64,000 bases of DNA from Benincasa hispida (GCF_009727055.1 NW_024065251.1:247133-311132); one strand, 5' to 3'; positions 25,885 through 36,865 are shown, counted from the stretch's first letter. The notes: generated by a model not told the origin, from the letters alone. Numbers and translations are program-made.

Positions 25885-26480
25885 ATGGCACATTCACTAT
25901 CTTCTATATCGGCCACAGCCAATGTCACAGCCGCCCTCTCACGCTCTACCCGAATCAGCGGCATGCAATGCTCTAATCAAAGGCTTCCAAATCTGCAAAC
26001 TCGCAGTAATGCTTGTAATAGAACTCCATGTAGCCATCTCATCTCTCGCAGGTACAATTCCAGAGCAACAAGTATTTTGGATTGACTAGAGAAAAATATA
26101 TTTTTCAAAAGTCATTTTTATTTAAACTCTGTTCGGAAAGTGTTTAAAAGACTATTATGAATAGTTGCTAAAGACGTCAATTTGTTCAAATTCCTCTGAA
26201 ATTATCAGCCACATCTAACAAATGTGGCGTGGTTCAAAATTGCAGAAATGCTTTCTTGATCCTGACAGGGGCAATACTAGGACTGAATGTGGTTGACCGG
26301 AGTGCGGAGGCGGCTGCGAGAAGGCCACCACCACCTCCACCACAAGAGAAGAAGGACCCAAATCTGAGTGGGGTTCAGGCAAAAGTGTTAGCTAGTAAAA
26401 AGAGGAAGGAAGCCCTGAAAGAAGCTACGGCCAAGCTAAGAGCGAAAGGGAAGCCAGTTGACCAACCCCCACCTGAATAA
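25885..26480 (+). CDS. Small plastid-targeted, probable thylakoid-lumen protein
   Basis: Two exons: 25885-26051 and 26246-26480 (194-nt GT..AG intron), 133 residues. I do not recognise the family by name. Residues 1-54 are Ser/Thr/Arg/Asn-rich with almost no acidic residues, typical of a plastid transit peptide. A second signal follows: Arg55-Arg56, then NAFLILTGAILGLNVV and an AEAAA cleavage-type site (near residue 76). RR plus a hydrophobic core plus A-x-A is the pattern of Tat-dependent lumen import, so a lumenal location is the best inference. The mature part is short (about 57 residues): a run of six prolines, then KKDPNLSGVQAKVLASKKRKEAL and a basic helix, ending PPPE. The second Arg codon is split by the intron, so only the spliced message has the twin arginine. 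The intron contains a perfect 7-bp hairpin (26208-26228). It converges on CASTOR, stops 286 bp apart. Confidence 0.8.
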
Positions 26481-26766
26481 TTTCTCTGAAACCATAAACT
26501 TTTTGATGTTTTTAATCCTTCTGAATAAAGAGTGCATATTATATTAACAACTCCGATATTCGTTTGTGAAGTAAGATGTGATTAAGGCTATGTTGCCACT
26601 CTATTGATTGTATTGTACTCTATTTTATGAGTTTCAAGGGCCTAATGTGATTAGAGTTATTATAAATTTTGTTTTTTTTTGGAGCCTTGATGGAATTGAT
26701 TTCTGAATTCTACCATGAAAATCAGATTGCTGAAATGATGAATAATTACCATTGTCAATATGGAGG

Positions 26767-29700
26767 TCATTCTTTTTCGGCTATCACTACGAAAACGTCT
26801 CCTTTAGACCATTTCCGTTGCTCATTTTTGGCTGGAGGGTTGATAACAGCTTTTTCAGCATTTGCCAAACGGTAACCAATCACAATCTCTCTTCGTTGTC
26901 GAGCTCGTAAAAGTACTTCATAGAAACTCAGTTCCTCCCCTTCACGAAGGTATAGATCAGCTTGCCTTATATGCAATTCATTACCCTGAGAATAACAGAA
27001 AAGCGGCAGGTTATGAGTATGCCAGAGTAGTAGAGGGATTACCAAAAAAGAAAGAAAAAGAATTAAAAAACAAACTAAAACTACATGTTAGAACGGATAT
27101 AATGGGAATATAAATGTTCAGTGCCTATGGATGAATGGGTTGTATGCGGTATTGAAGAGTTTTCTCAATGAAGGTTAGGAACACAAGTAATCACGTTTTT
27201 CCTTATGATGATATGCATCTCGCTTCTGATTGAAAAGAAAAGGTACCTCTTCTGCAAAGAGCTCCTCCAAAACATCATTTATCTGTCGATCCTCAGCCAC
27301 CATAGCTAAGGCCATACTGACAAGTTCATTGGACAAGACATAATCACTGATTTTTGACATTGAAAGCAGATTTTTAGTTCTTGGATCCAGAATTTCACTT
27401 ATAATAACCGACTTATCAGAAGCTTGCTGCATTTCTCCAATCCAGGAGCCTTGCGAGAAACTTCCCCTGTGTGCTATAGTCTTAGCATCCCTGACCGGCA
27501 TACGCTTAGCCTGCAAAAACCACAAGTCTGATTGAGCAAATGACGATGAAACCCTCGACATATAACAGCAAAAGGAACTGTAAGACTCCAAAAGCAAGAT
27601 TTTATGGCCAATGGCCCAAATAATATATACATATATGTATGTATGTATGTATGTAAAGTGTTGGCACCCTGTCTAACTCAACTTCTTCAAGGGCCAGATG
27701 GCATCCCTTCCATTTCTTGTATGGGGTCGAAAATCAAGTGGCACCAAGAAAGTGAGAAGTTTTTTCTTTGTTCAATGTCCAAAATAATTTGGACAGGAGG
27801 GTATATTCTCATCTTCTCAATGGCTCCACGGTGCAGCCTTTTGTAGGAATGATGCGAAGACTCAAGACCCATTATTCCTCAGACTTCACGCTCTATGATT
27901 GGTGGTGGCTACTGAAAATTTTTTGAACACGAGGTTCCCTCGTATAAATTTTCATGAAGCATCCCTTTCATGAGCAGTGCTAGGATTTATGTCAATGCAA
28001 AATTCTACTTTTTGCACCTTTGTATGAAAGAAACTAAACTTTGAAAGGGTATGTACAGATGGAGTGTTAACACTTTTATTTTCATGTTTCTGGATGGAAT
28101 TCTTTGGAAAAAGAGTTCATCAATCAGTGTCTTTTTGTTTATTAATTCAATTGAAGCCCTTACTCATCCAACAACAAAGAAATTACGTGTTTCTTCAGGA
28201 TTGGTATAAAAATGACCCCGAAAGATGGAATGAATGGGAAGCAATCAAATAATATGATTCTAAAAAGTTTCTTAAGGAAAAAAAGTAATATGTCTACGAG
28301 GGAAAAAAAACCATGAAGACAGAAGGATTGACTCCCATGGACATAACTAGAGCAGTTAATGTCATACAAGAAACTAAAAGCCTTTTTGGTTTGCAATCCG
28401 AATTTGGTTTTATGTTTTTTGATTTATAGAATTTAGGAAATATATGATTGATAGACAACCCAAATTTTGTTTCTAAAAATTGTTTTTGGATTCTATGATC
28501 CAAATAGTATAAAATTTAAAAACAACATTTTATGTTTTCTTTGTATCCAAAATTTGAATTTTAAGATTTAAAATGCAACATTATATTAAATAAAGATAAA
28601 AACATTTAGAAATATAGTATGTCATGTTATAAACCCAATTTATTTTTTTAAATTAAAATATGTATTATTTAATGTATTATAAATTAAATTAGGTTAAATT
28701 CCAAGTTTGGTCCCTATGGTTTGGATAAAGTTAGTCATTTTAAAATTTAGAATTTTGCTCCTATTGTTTGATATAACTTCATATATAATCCCTATGTTTT
28801 ATTAAATCCCATAGGGAGTAAATTCTAATTATAAACCATAGACCTAAATTTTAACTTACTCCAAGCCATAGGGACTAAAACTTCGAATTTTCCTATAAAT
28901 TATATAATATTACAAAACAATAATTATACAATTTTTTTAACATAAAACATGTTCATAAATAAATTAATAATAAATTATTGTCAACTAATATTTAGTGAGT
29001 AACTACAATTAGTTTACAATTGTTTAAATTAGAAGCCCATTTCTAAATTCGGTTACCAAACATATATTTGAAAACATGATATATAACTGTTTTAATTTAC
29101 TTCTTTGTTTTCAGATTTTCCACCAAACAGACCTTAATATATATGAACATCCAATTTAAGAGAAGTACCTGGATATCACGTATTAACAACAAGGTTGCTA
29201 GGGATCTTGAATCAGCCTGAATAGCTGAATCCTCTACAGATTCATCGGCAAGAATCAAAATCTGTACAGATTGTGATTATGTCACGACAGGATAAAATAC
29301 AACGAAAAGAGAAATTTACTAGTAACGGTAACAAAGTAGTTTTCTACTCATACTTCTGCTCCAGGGTGAGAAAATAAATCATGCTACTCACTGAATCAAA
29401 TGACTCCAAGGGAAGGCTTTCCAAATGACGCCGAATTACAGCATTTCCCTCACGGTCAACCAAGGATATATTCTCTAATCGGCTGATATCAAGACCACCA
29501 TCAACAAGTTTCTTTTCCCTCTCATTCTCAGGAACATCATTGAACATCCAAAGCTCTGAACCCGGTGCTAAAAATGCATCCAATACCTATAGTTGTAGAA
29601 ACCAATGAGGGCAATAGAGCGCTCACTCCCATAAATCAAGCAGCATGCATGAATTTGTAAAAGAAGAAAGAACAAATAAGAAATCTACGCTCAGTAGTTA

Positions 29701-32700
29701 AAATTTGTATATGAAAAATGGGACAAATGCAGCAAAATGACTATGATCATGCTGTAAACGCTAGGACCTGCACCCAAGAAGCACAGGGAGCATGTTCTCA
29801 GATCTTAATAACATTACCATAATCATATCCTCCATATCTCGCCGCCAACCACACAACAGGATTCTTTCAGCAGATTTTGGAACAAGAAATTTTTTGGGAA
29901 GACTTCCCCTCCAGACCTGCAGCATTCAACGCCAAGAAGAAATAATTAGGGCTTTAATACAAAGTACTCACCACAATCATATCGTCAATGTCTCTCCTCC
30001 ATCCACAAAGTAGAATCTTCTGTGGCTTTCTTGTTGGTCTTGCAATATGAATGAATGAAGCTTCTCTTACCTGAATGATCAAATTAATTGCAATATTGTA
30101 AGTTTTAATTGTAGGGTGTTTCCTCACTTATACCCATTATAGGCATCATCCAAAGAGAGCTATCAGGGCATTCCCCCCCCTCTAAATAAGAACTTTGTCA
30201 CTCTTTCTTCAATCCACGAAATAGAATCTTCCGAGGCTTTCATGCTGGTTTTGCCAAGATGCACAAAGGAACAATACTTCTCTCTCTCACTCTCAAGATT
30301 TTCTCTCTCACTCTCAAGATTTCCCTTTGTCAGCATAGTTTATTAGACAAATAAATTCAGAAAAATTTCCATTGGAAAGGAAAGGCAAGCAATACAGTAA
30401 ACAGAACGTGAATGCCCTTAGTATGGAAATAAAAATGTTCCTGCAGGGAAATGAAAGCACCGTAGGTAAAGCAGCTGGAGTGTAAGTATCATCATCCTCT
30501 GCTATAACAAGAACTTCATCACCTTCTTCCAGGATATACGAGTCTTCAGGATTCAGTACAATTTTTCCACCTCGTGATGCAACCTTGATTCCACAAGGAA
30601 TCGCATCAGGAAAGCTGATCAATATGTCCTCAAAATGCATACCATCCAATTGTGGCCATCTTTTGATGTAGAATTCACAGTTTTCAAAACCAAGGATATC
30701 TTCCCAAATCTACAACCATATGAAAAGAAATACATGCTTTGCTCATAAAAGATGCAAAAAGGAATTATTATATGAAACAATAAGGTAGAGCATGCACGTT
30801 GAGAAGCATGGAGACAATATTTTATTTTATCTTTAAAAAATAAAACAAGCTGATTTAACTCAATAAAAACCTGAGCAAGTCCGGGCTGGCGAGCACATTG
30901 AATCATTAGGCGACCAATCACATCATGAGCCACAACAGTTTCAACAAGCTCTCCACCAACAAGTTTAACAAGAACCTCATTATCAAGATCACTAAGTTCC
31001 ACCACTATGTGCCCTCCCAGCCCTTCTTTAACTCCAGTTAGGCTTAAAACAGTTCTCAATGCACGGGCATCACTCTGCAAATTACATATATCAAATACAG
31101 ATCAAGCATCACAACTCAATGATACCAATCCACTTACTTGATCAGCATTTCCATCCTCAGCAATGACAATAATTGCACGGGCCTTTGACACAGAAACCTG
31201 TATATATGGTGTTAGCAAAACTTCTAACGAAAATAATGATATGCACAATTGGAAATCTATGGTATTCATGGATCAGAAAGACATTGTATGGGTCTGCCAA
31301 AAGGGTGAATCAACAGAAAGTGAGTGCAACACTTGTTGAGAGGACCCTTCTTGCAGCACTGCTATCACAATGAAAAGATGCACTTGATTAGCAGCCTAAA
31401 GAGGCTTCTTTAAGCTGCTGTATTTTTAACAATTCACAAATCTCACAAAATTTAAGAAATATAAAGTAACAATTAGTCACGGGTAGAAATACAATCAAAT
31501 ACATAAAGTTAGGACAGAAATCAATTTATTAGCCTCGGAAATAGTTCATTTGATGACTCTAACTTCATGTTAATAAATGAAATATTTCAGTTTAGTTGAG
31601 CAAGTAGAGGGGCTACAACTAGTTTGAGTTAGTTATTTCCGAAGGTGAAAACTTCTTGACAGATGGAAGAAAATATCAGCACCACATAGAAGTACCTTCT
31701 TCAAGTCTGCCAGAATTAAGGGGCTTCCACTTCTGCATATAACAGAGGTACCCTTAAAATCAAACTCCATTTTAGCAATTTCAAGTTCCATTTCTTCTTT
31801 GTCTCGTTCAGCCATCACCACAACAGTTCCTCCTCCCAAGCTCTCATTGGCTATAGAAATCTGATTCAGAAGTGACCCCTAGATCCACATAATTGCATTG
31901 CACACAGAAACAGGAGAAGAAGATCAATTACAATGAGCTAATAACTACTTTAAGGACCAGATTTTGCATCAGGTAATTATTATAAAGGCATAAACCATGC
32001 AGATTGTTTCCACAATGTTTAGTAAATGACAACGTAAGATGAGCAGAAATTAGACTTTTACCAGTTTGTCGCTCCATCCAAGGATCAAAGTGTGATTTTT
32101 TTCAACAACCTCGCTTCTTCCTTTTCTAAGTGAGTCAAACTTTTCAGATATTGAATCGGATACAAGGCCAAGCATCATAGCAAATATTAACATCCCACCA
32201 AAGCTAACGGAAACTGATACTAGCCTCGGACCAATACCTTCAGAGTTGGCGTGGTTTCCAGAATCAGCCACATATGTCCAAGATAACCAAAGACAATCGA
32301 CTAAGCTATCATCCGTCACTCCAAACAGTGCTAAACCTCCAATCATAATCAGTAGTAGAGTTGCTATCAACAATGCCAGTGGCTTAGCATATGGATGAAT
32401 AGAGAAAAAAACATCCACCTTATACGCAAGCTGCTTATTGAGTGAAACTTCTTCCAAATTATGATCCAATGATCTTGATTTAGAGATATAGTCAATATAC
32501 TTGAGGATAATGATAGGGGCAAACAACAGTGTAAGGGATGCGATTAAGGCTAAAGTTTTTAATCTTTTATCTGTAACAACATCAGCAAGATCGTCTGGTG
32601 AACGTACATCATCTTCACTTCCAGAGTCAAACAAATTGCAAGCTCGTAATTTGATGTTAAGATTAGAAATCCGGGTCTGCAGGTGGAAAGCAACTTACAT

Positions 32701-33396
32701 TGAGGGAGTGAGCAGCACAAGGAGTAGGAAAGCTCGTTGAATTCATAAAAATAACGACAAAAAGAGGTAATGGCATGAGAATCAAACGTCCACCGAAATC
32801 ATAATTGGAAAATTAAGTACCTCTAAGTCGTTGACTTGCTTCTGTAAAGATAAGTTTACATGCACCATTTTTGCAAAAATCACGACAAAAATCTACATAA
32901 ATACAAGCATGTCAACTACAAATCGTTAACAACTCAAGATACGTTGAGAGAGAGAGAGAGAACAAACCGATAATGCAATAGCCAAGAAATGCCATCGAAC
33001 TTTCAGCGTACTGTCAATCGGCCTAGATAAACGAGAGTTATCAGAGACTTTCTTCGCCGAGCTCGAGAAGTCCGGCAGCTCCAACTTCCGTTTTGAAGAA
33101 AATTCCACTTCAGAACGTTTAAGCGACAGGTCGCTGCGGCGATCAAAATCAAACCTCCTTCGAGTACGAGCAAACTTGACATCATTACTGATCGTTGAAC
33201 ACGAATGCGAATCAGAAATACAGGATGAAGTCTTCCGATACCTCTGATAATCGGTATAACGCCGTGATATCCGAGAAGTTTCAGAAAATCGACGGATGTA
33301 GTTGTGAGATTTGGCGGGGTAAGATTGCACGAAGGATTGTGGAGGGAAGAACCAGTCCCTGCTCGAGGAAGGAGATGATTCAGAGTCAAGGGACAT
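26767..33396 (-). CDS. CASTOR: CASTOR-type nuclear-envelope ion channel
   Basis: Cation channel of the nuclear envelope needed for nuclear calcium spiking in root symbiosis (known for legume CASTOR/POLLUX). Coding exons in order: 33396-32968, 32892-32821, 32676-32062, 31878-31696, 31197-31138, 31074-30871, 30709-30461, 29916-29818 (or alternative 30070-29972), 29586-29392, 29261-29169, 27510-27247, 26985-26767. All junctions are GT..AG and phase 0; total 893 residues. The N-terminus (MSLDSESSPSSSRDWFFPP) is CASTOR-like, followed by a Ser/Arg-rich region. Membrane segments lie near 134-152, 206-226, 265-287 and 318-340, with a heptad-like stretch at ~155-180. The selectivity filter ADSGNHA is at 304-310. 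RCK1 starts at TLILGWSDK (~364) and RCK2 at ILLCGWRRD within exon 8. The C-terminus ends VFVVIAEKE. The filter has Ser, where Medicago DMI1 is reported to have Ala. Intron 10 holds a MITE. No stops or frameshifts; the gene looks intact. Confidence 0.95.
28692..28893. mobile_element. Foldback MITE in CASTOR intron 10
   Basis: About 200 bp with imperfect terminal inverted repeats: AAATTCCAAGTTTGGTCCCT...GGTTTGGA on the left and, reverse-complemented, AAATTCGAAGTTTTAGTCCC...GGCTTGGA on the right. The interior is AT-rich and noncoding. It lies inside the 1.66-kb intron between exons 10 and 11, and is presumably spliced out. Confidence 0.7.
29818..30070 (-). other. CASTOR: CASTOR alternative exon pair 8a / 8b
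   Basis: Exon 8a (30070-29972) and exon 8b (29916-29818) are each 99 nt and phase 0, with good acceptors (TTCAG, TGCAG) and donors (GTGAGT, GTAATG). They encode homologous 33-residue peptides: 14 of 33 residues match, including the ILLCGWRRD core that opens RCK2. Exon 8b reads VWRGSLPKKF at its start and matches the segment known in CASTOR proteins; 8a reads VREASFIHIARP. The gap between them (29917-29971) is 55 nt, below the usual lower limit of plant introns, so joining 8a to 8b should be disfavoured. Use of 8a in messages is inference. Confidence 0.8.
30193..30281 (-). pseudogene. Relic third copy of CASTOR exon 8
   Basis: In intron 7, upstream of 8a in transcription order, minus-strand sequence AGAGAAG...GCATCTTGGCAAAACCAG...AAGATTCTATTTCGTGGATTG aligns with exon 8a along most of its length. 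It contains an in-frame TGA, and the CGWRRD core is changed to RGLKKE. It is closer to 8a than to 8b. It is not expected to be a functional exon. Confidence 0.7.
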
Positions 33397-33819
33397 CGCG
33401 GTAATTACATAAAATGATCAGGGTATTTTAGAAATAAAAGCGAGAGCTTCTTTTCGTAGTTGGTCATGGCCACCGATTAAATTATACATTTCCACGATTT
33501 CGATATTGACGTGATATGTGAATTCATATTTTCGTTATATTTTTAAAAATATATAAGAAACATAATAACTAAATAATAAAATATCACTTATGAATATATA
33601 ATATAAATAATATATATGTTAACTTATCTAAAAGTATAAAATGTTTATTTATTTATTTATTTTTATAATTTTTCTGAAATATCTATTGAAATCAAAATTT
33701 TATTGATATTTCTATCGAAATTTTCGTAAAATTAAGATTTCGATATTTTAGTCGACATCGATATTTTAAACATTGTATACACCTTTGTTTCATAGAAAAA
33801 TAATTTTTGGTTTAACTTA
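33397..33819. other. CASTOR 5' flank
   Basis: Short 5' flank of CASTOR (transcribed leftward), then AT-rich sequence with repeated TTTCGATATT/ATCGAAATTT words at 33497-33760 (old repeat). No clear TATA box or other promoter element was identified. Confidence 0.4.
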
Positions 33820-34240
33820 TATTTAATCTGTGAATTTTAAAATGGTGTGCTTTTAGCTTTTAAGTTTTAAATTTGATTTCAATTTATATACCTTTAAGTT
33901 TCAAAATGTTACAATTTTAGCTTGAGATTTGAGTTTTGTTTCAATTTAGTCCATAAATTTCACGAATTACACTCTTAGTTTTTCATTAAATATTTATTTT
34001 TAATCTTTCTTAGTGTTTATTAATTTATTTTAAAAATTAAAAATTAATTAATTAAGTTGCACTATTTTTATCACTATAAATTGATTTTAAATTTTCATTT
34101 TGTAATTATTTTAAATTAATTAATATTTAGTGAAAAATTGAGTTTAACCGTGTAAATCTTAAAATCTATAATTAAATTGAAATAAAACTCAAATCTTAGA
34201 GATAAAATTGTAGAATTTTAAAATTTAGGAAATATGTAAT
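33820..34240. mobile_element. Foldback MITE (inverted-repeat element)
   Basis: Left half contains TTACAATTTTAGCTTGAGAT, TTTGTTTCAATTTAGTCC, then TTTTTCATTAAATATT. The right half is its rough reverse complement (AATATTTAGTGAAAAATTG, TTGAAATAAAACTCAAATCT, ATAAAATTGTAGAATTTT). The same family appears at 63140-63718. Ends are approximate. Confidence 0.65.
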
Positions 34241-35530
34241 AGGTGGTGTTTTTATTATAGATAAATAAATATATATCATTTTTAAAAACTAATTGCATAT
34301 ATAGAATATTTGGAAAGATACGTTTACTTTTTTTTTTAATTCCTAAAATAACCTTCTTGTCCCAACGTCGTCTTCATCGTTTTTTATTTGTTTTTTCATG
34401 TCATATTTTTCCGCGGCTTCTTCATCAATTCCAACTCTTCATTCTCCCGCTTCTTCTTCATCTGTCTTCTTTTTGGTCAAGCTAATGTGCGTTTTCCAGG
34501 TATGTCTTCTTTATTGTTTATTGCGCGATTATGAGATTAGTAGTCATGAACTCCTATCACTGATATTAGTCTACCGATGATAGATACATATCATAGTCTA
34601 TCGATGATATTAGTCTATCACTGATAGATATTGTTTTCCATTTATTCTACTAGTCTATCAATGTTATGAGTTTATGATTAAGCTTGCAGTAGTGGTGTTT
34701 CATAGTGGACGGTGAGATGATAAACATAATTACTTGAATTACAAGACTAAAGGCGTATTGGTCGATGAGGTTATGTGTTTTGAGAGTTTTATAAGTTTGA
34801 TATTAAAGGAAATTCAATTGGATGTATCTATTTCTTCAATACAATTATCGATCTTATTGGATTTTGGTATCATTAACATTCAAATTGTGGTTGAAATTTT
34901 ATATTTTAAATTTGTCTCGTGAAGTTACTTCACGAGACGAATTTCATGAGAAATGAACTTAACTTCATGTTATTTCTATCTTTTGTCTCGTGAAATGAAC
35001 CCAATGAACTCAACTTCACGTCATTTTTGTCTTTTCAAGTAATGTCACTGTGCTTTCTATCACTGGTATTAGTCTATCATTGACATTGATCTATCATTGA
35101 TCACCCATTATATAATAACAAGAGTTTAGTCCTTAGAACTTTAAAATAGAAAGCATAAAGGACATAATTTAATAAAATGAACTACATATGAAGTTACTGT
35201 GATTAATTTCAAGCAATGTCATTGTGATTTCTATCACCAATATTGGTCTATCATTGACATTGATCTATCACTGATCACCCATTACATAATAACAAGAGTT
35301 TAGTTCTTAAAAATTTAAAATATAAAGCATAAAGGGATATAATTTGCACTAATTCAACCAATGATCCAACAATATTCTATATAAATTATTCAAAAAAAAT
35401 AAATAATATTCTCTATATATATATATGACAAAATGAACTACATATGATGTCTATCATGGATCGTTTCTATCACTGATACTACTATTGTGTCAGTGATGGA
35501 ATATCGTTGGGTTAGGATTTTGAAGAAGAT
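34241..35530. repeat. Degenerate TATCACTGATAGA-type tandem/direct repeats
   Basis: No gene was recognised. Words of the form CTATCA(C/T)TGATA recur at 34553-34640, 35056-35100, 35232-35280 and 35450-35500. Two ~150-bp direct repeats, each with GTCATTGAC/GACATTGATCTATCA, GATCACCCATTA and ATAACAAGAGTTTAGT, lie at ~35040-35165 and ~35214-35340. A perfect hairpin with 12-bp arms (GTCTCGTGAAGT, 1-nt loop) is at 34914-34938, with partial copies of its arm at 34983-34990. Confidence 0.7.
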
Positions 35531-36865
35531 TGATAGCTCTAAAAAAGAGCTATTATTATTAGTTTAACTTAAGCTCGTTAATGGATTTTATGTGTTTATT
35601 GTCTTATTTTGTAGGTATCATGCCCTAAGGAGGTAGAACCAAGAAATTGGAGTGAAATGGGACTAATTTGAAGCATTTGGAGATGATTTGAGCAGCCAGG
35701 CTTCAAAATAGTGAAAATTACGAAATTGCCACTTATAGGGTTGCAATGCTAGCCTGACGCTTGCCCTGACGCTCTAAGGCATAATGTGTAGCATTGCAGT
35801 GCTCCGAAGTTGCACAACGCCAGCGTTGCAATGCTCTTCTTAGAGTTGCAACGCTCTTCCCAGCGTTGCGACGCTACGATTTTTTTCTAAAAATACCTCC
35901 ATTCGTCTTTAGGTCAAAATATGCTGAATTTAGGAGGTCAATTTGATGGAGGCCAAAGTAAAACTTCATCCTTCTTCCTTTTCCTTCAATTTTCAGTATC
36001 TTTAGGTTAGTTTTGCTTTTGTTTTTGAGTTGTAATCGATGGATTGGATGATCGTTCTTGATTTGTTTATGAATTGAGAGGTAATTTCTATCTAATTTAT
36101 TTTGAGCAAGAGCCCTATGTTTAATTTTTCGAACCTTTTCTAATTAATTTAACTGAACTCTTGTGAATTCTTTGGATGGATTCGTTTTAATATTAATAGA
36201 GTTTCGACTATTTTTTCTGACAAATTAATTTATTGAAATTCTTATCTGCAAAATCGTCATAGCCTATGTATTATTGATTGATTTAGTTGCACGTATTAGG
36301 AACGCATGTTTAGGGTCTAGACTGTTTTTGGCCAAATTCATGTATGCCCTAGTATAATCCTTACCAAATAAATCATGCTATAAGATATGACTGTCCGGCT
36401 TGTAGTATGTCTCAACAATTGAACCCTTTCTTAATGCTTTTAAGTTTTAACTTGTATATCCCTGAGAAGGAAAAGTTTTAAACTGAATTAGTACTAGTTT
36501 GGATTTTTATCAAAATTGACTAATTGAGCTATTATAATTTCTAATAGGTTGAGGGGTTGACAGATTCAGTGTAATTAATTGATTCCTAATGAAAGCAACT
36601 GCATAAGAACTCTCTCTTGCTCTAGAAATTAGATAGACTTCTATTCTAGATTACATTTACTCTTTTATTTCAATTTCACGCATTTATCTCTTCTACATCA
36701 AAATCCCCCCATTTATCGCTCTGGTTAGAAAATTAACTTAATGAAACCAATCGCGTTTCTTTGCGGATCGACTCGGACTTACCACTGTTGCTATGTTTTA
36801 GTAGTGATAGTAGTTTGGTACTTATAAATTTTCTTTTATTTCGGTTTGGAGTCGAATTGACGACA
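35531..36865 (+). mobile_element. Solo gypsy-type LTR with a 5' hairpin
   Basis: Starts TGATAGCTCTAAAAAAGAGC, a perfect 8-bp stem (35533-35553), and ends near TTGACGACA. Its plan resembles the LTRs at 5211 and 61583: hairpin head, repeat-rich U3, mid-region with GAATTGAGAGGTAA, and a terminal segment with GGATCGACTCGGACTTACCA and TTTGGTACTTATA. An array of GCGTTGCAACGCT-like words fills 35738-35878. No coding region flanks it. The 3' end is uncertain by tens of bases, and no target duplication is evident. Confidence 0.55.

Noticed and set aside
26862..27113. Plus-strand 83-codon open frame
   Set aside because: It lies antisense to CASTOR exon 12 and its flank, and resembles no family.
29972..30070. 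Exon 8a as simply a pseudoexon
   Set aside because: Unlike the relic at 30193-30281 it has no stop, exact 99-nt length, a GTGAGT donor and the intact GWRRD core, so it was kept as a probable alternative exon.
32926..33389. 128-codon second minus frame and a 69-codon plus frame over CASTOR exon 1
   Set aside because: Shadows of the true frame, which matches the CASTOR N-terminus and splices in phase with exon 2.
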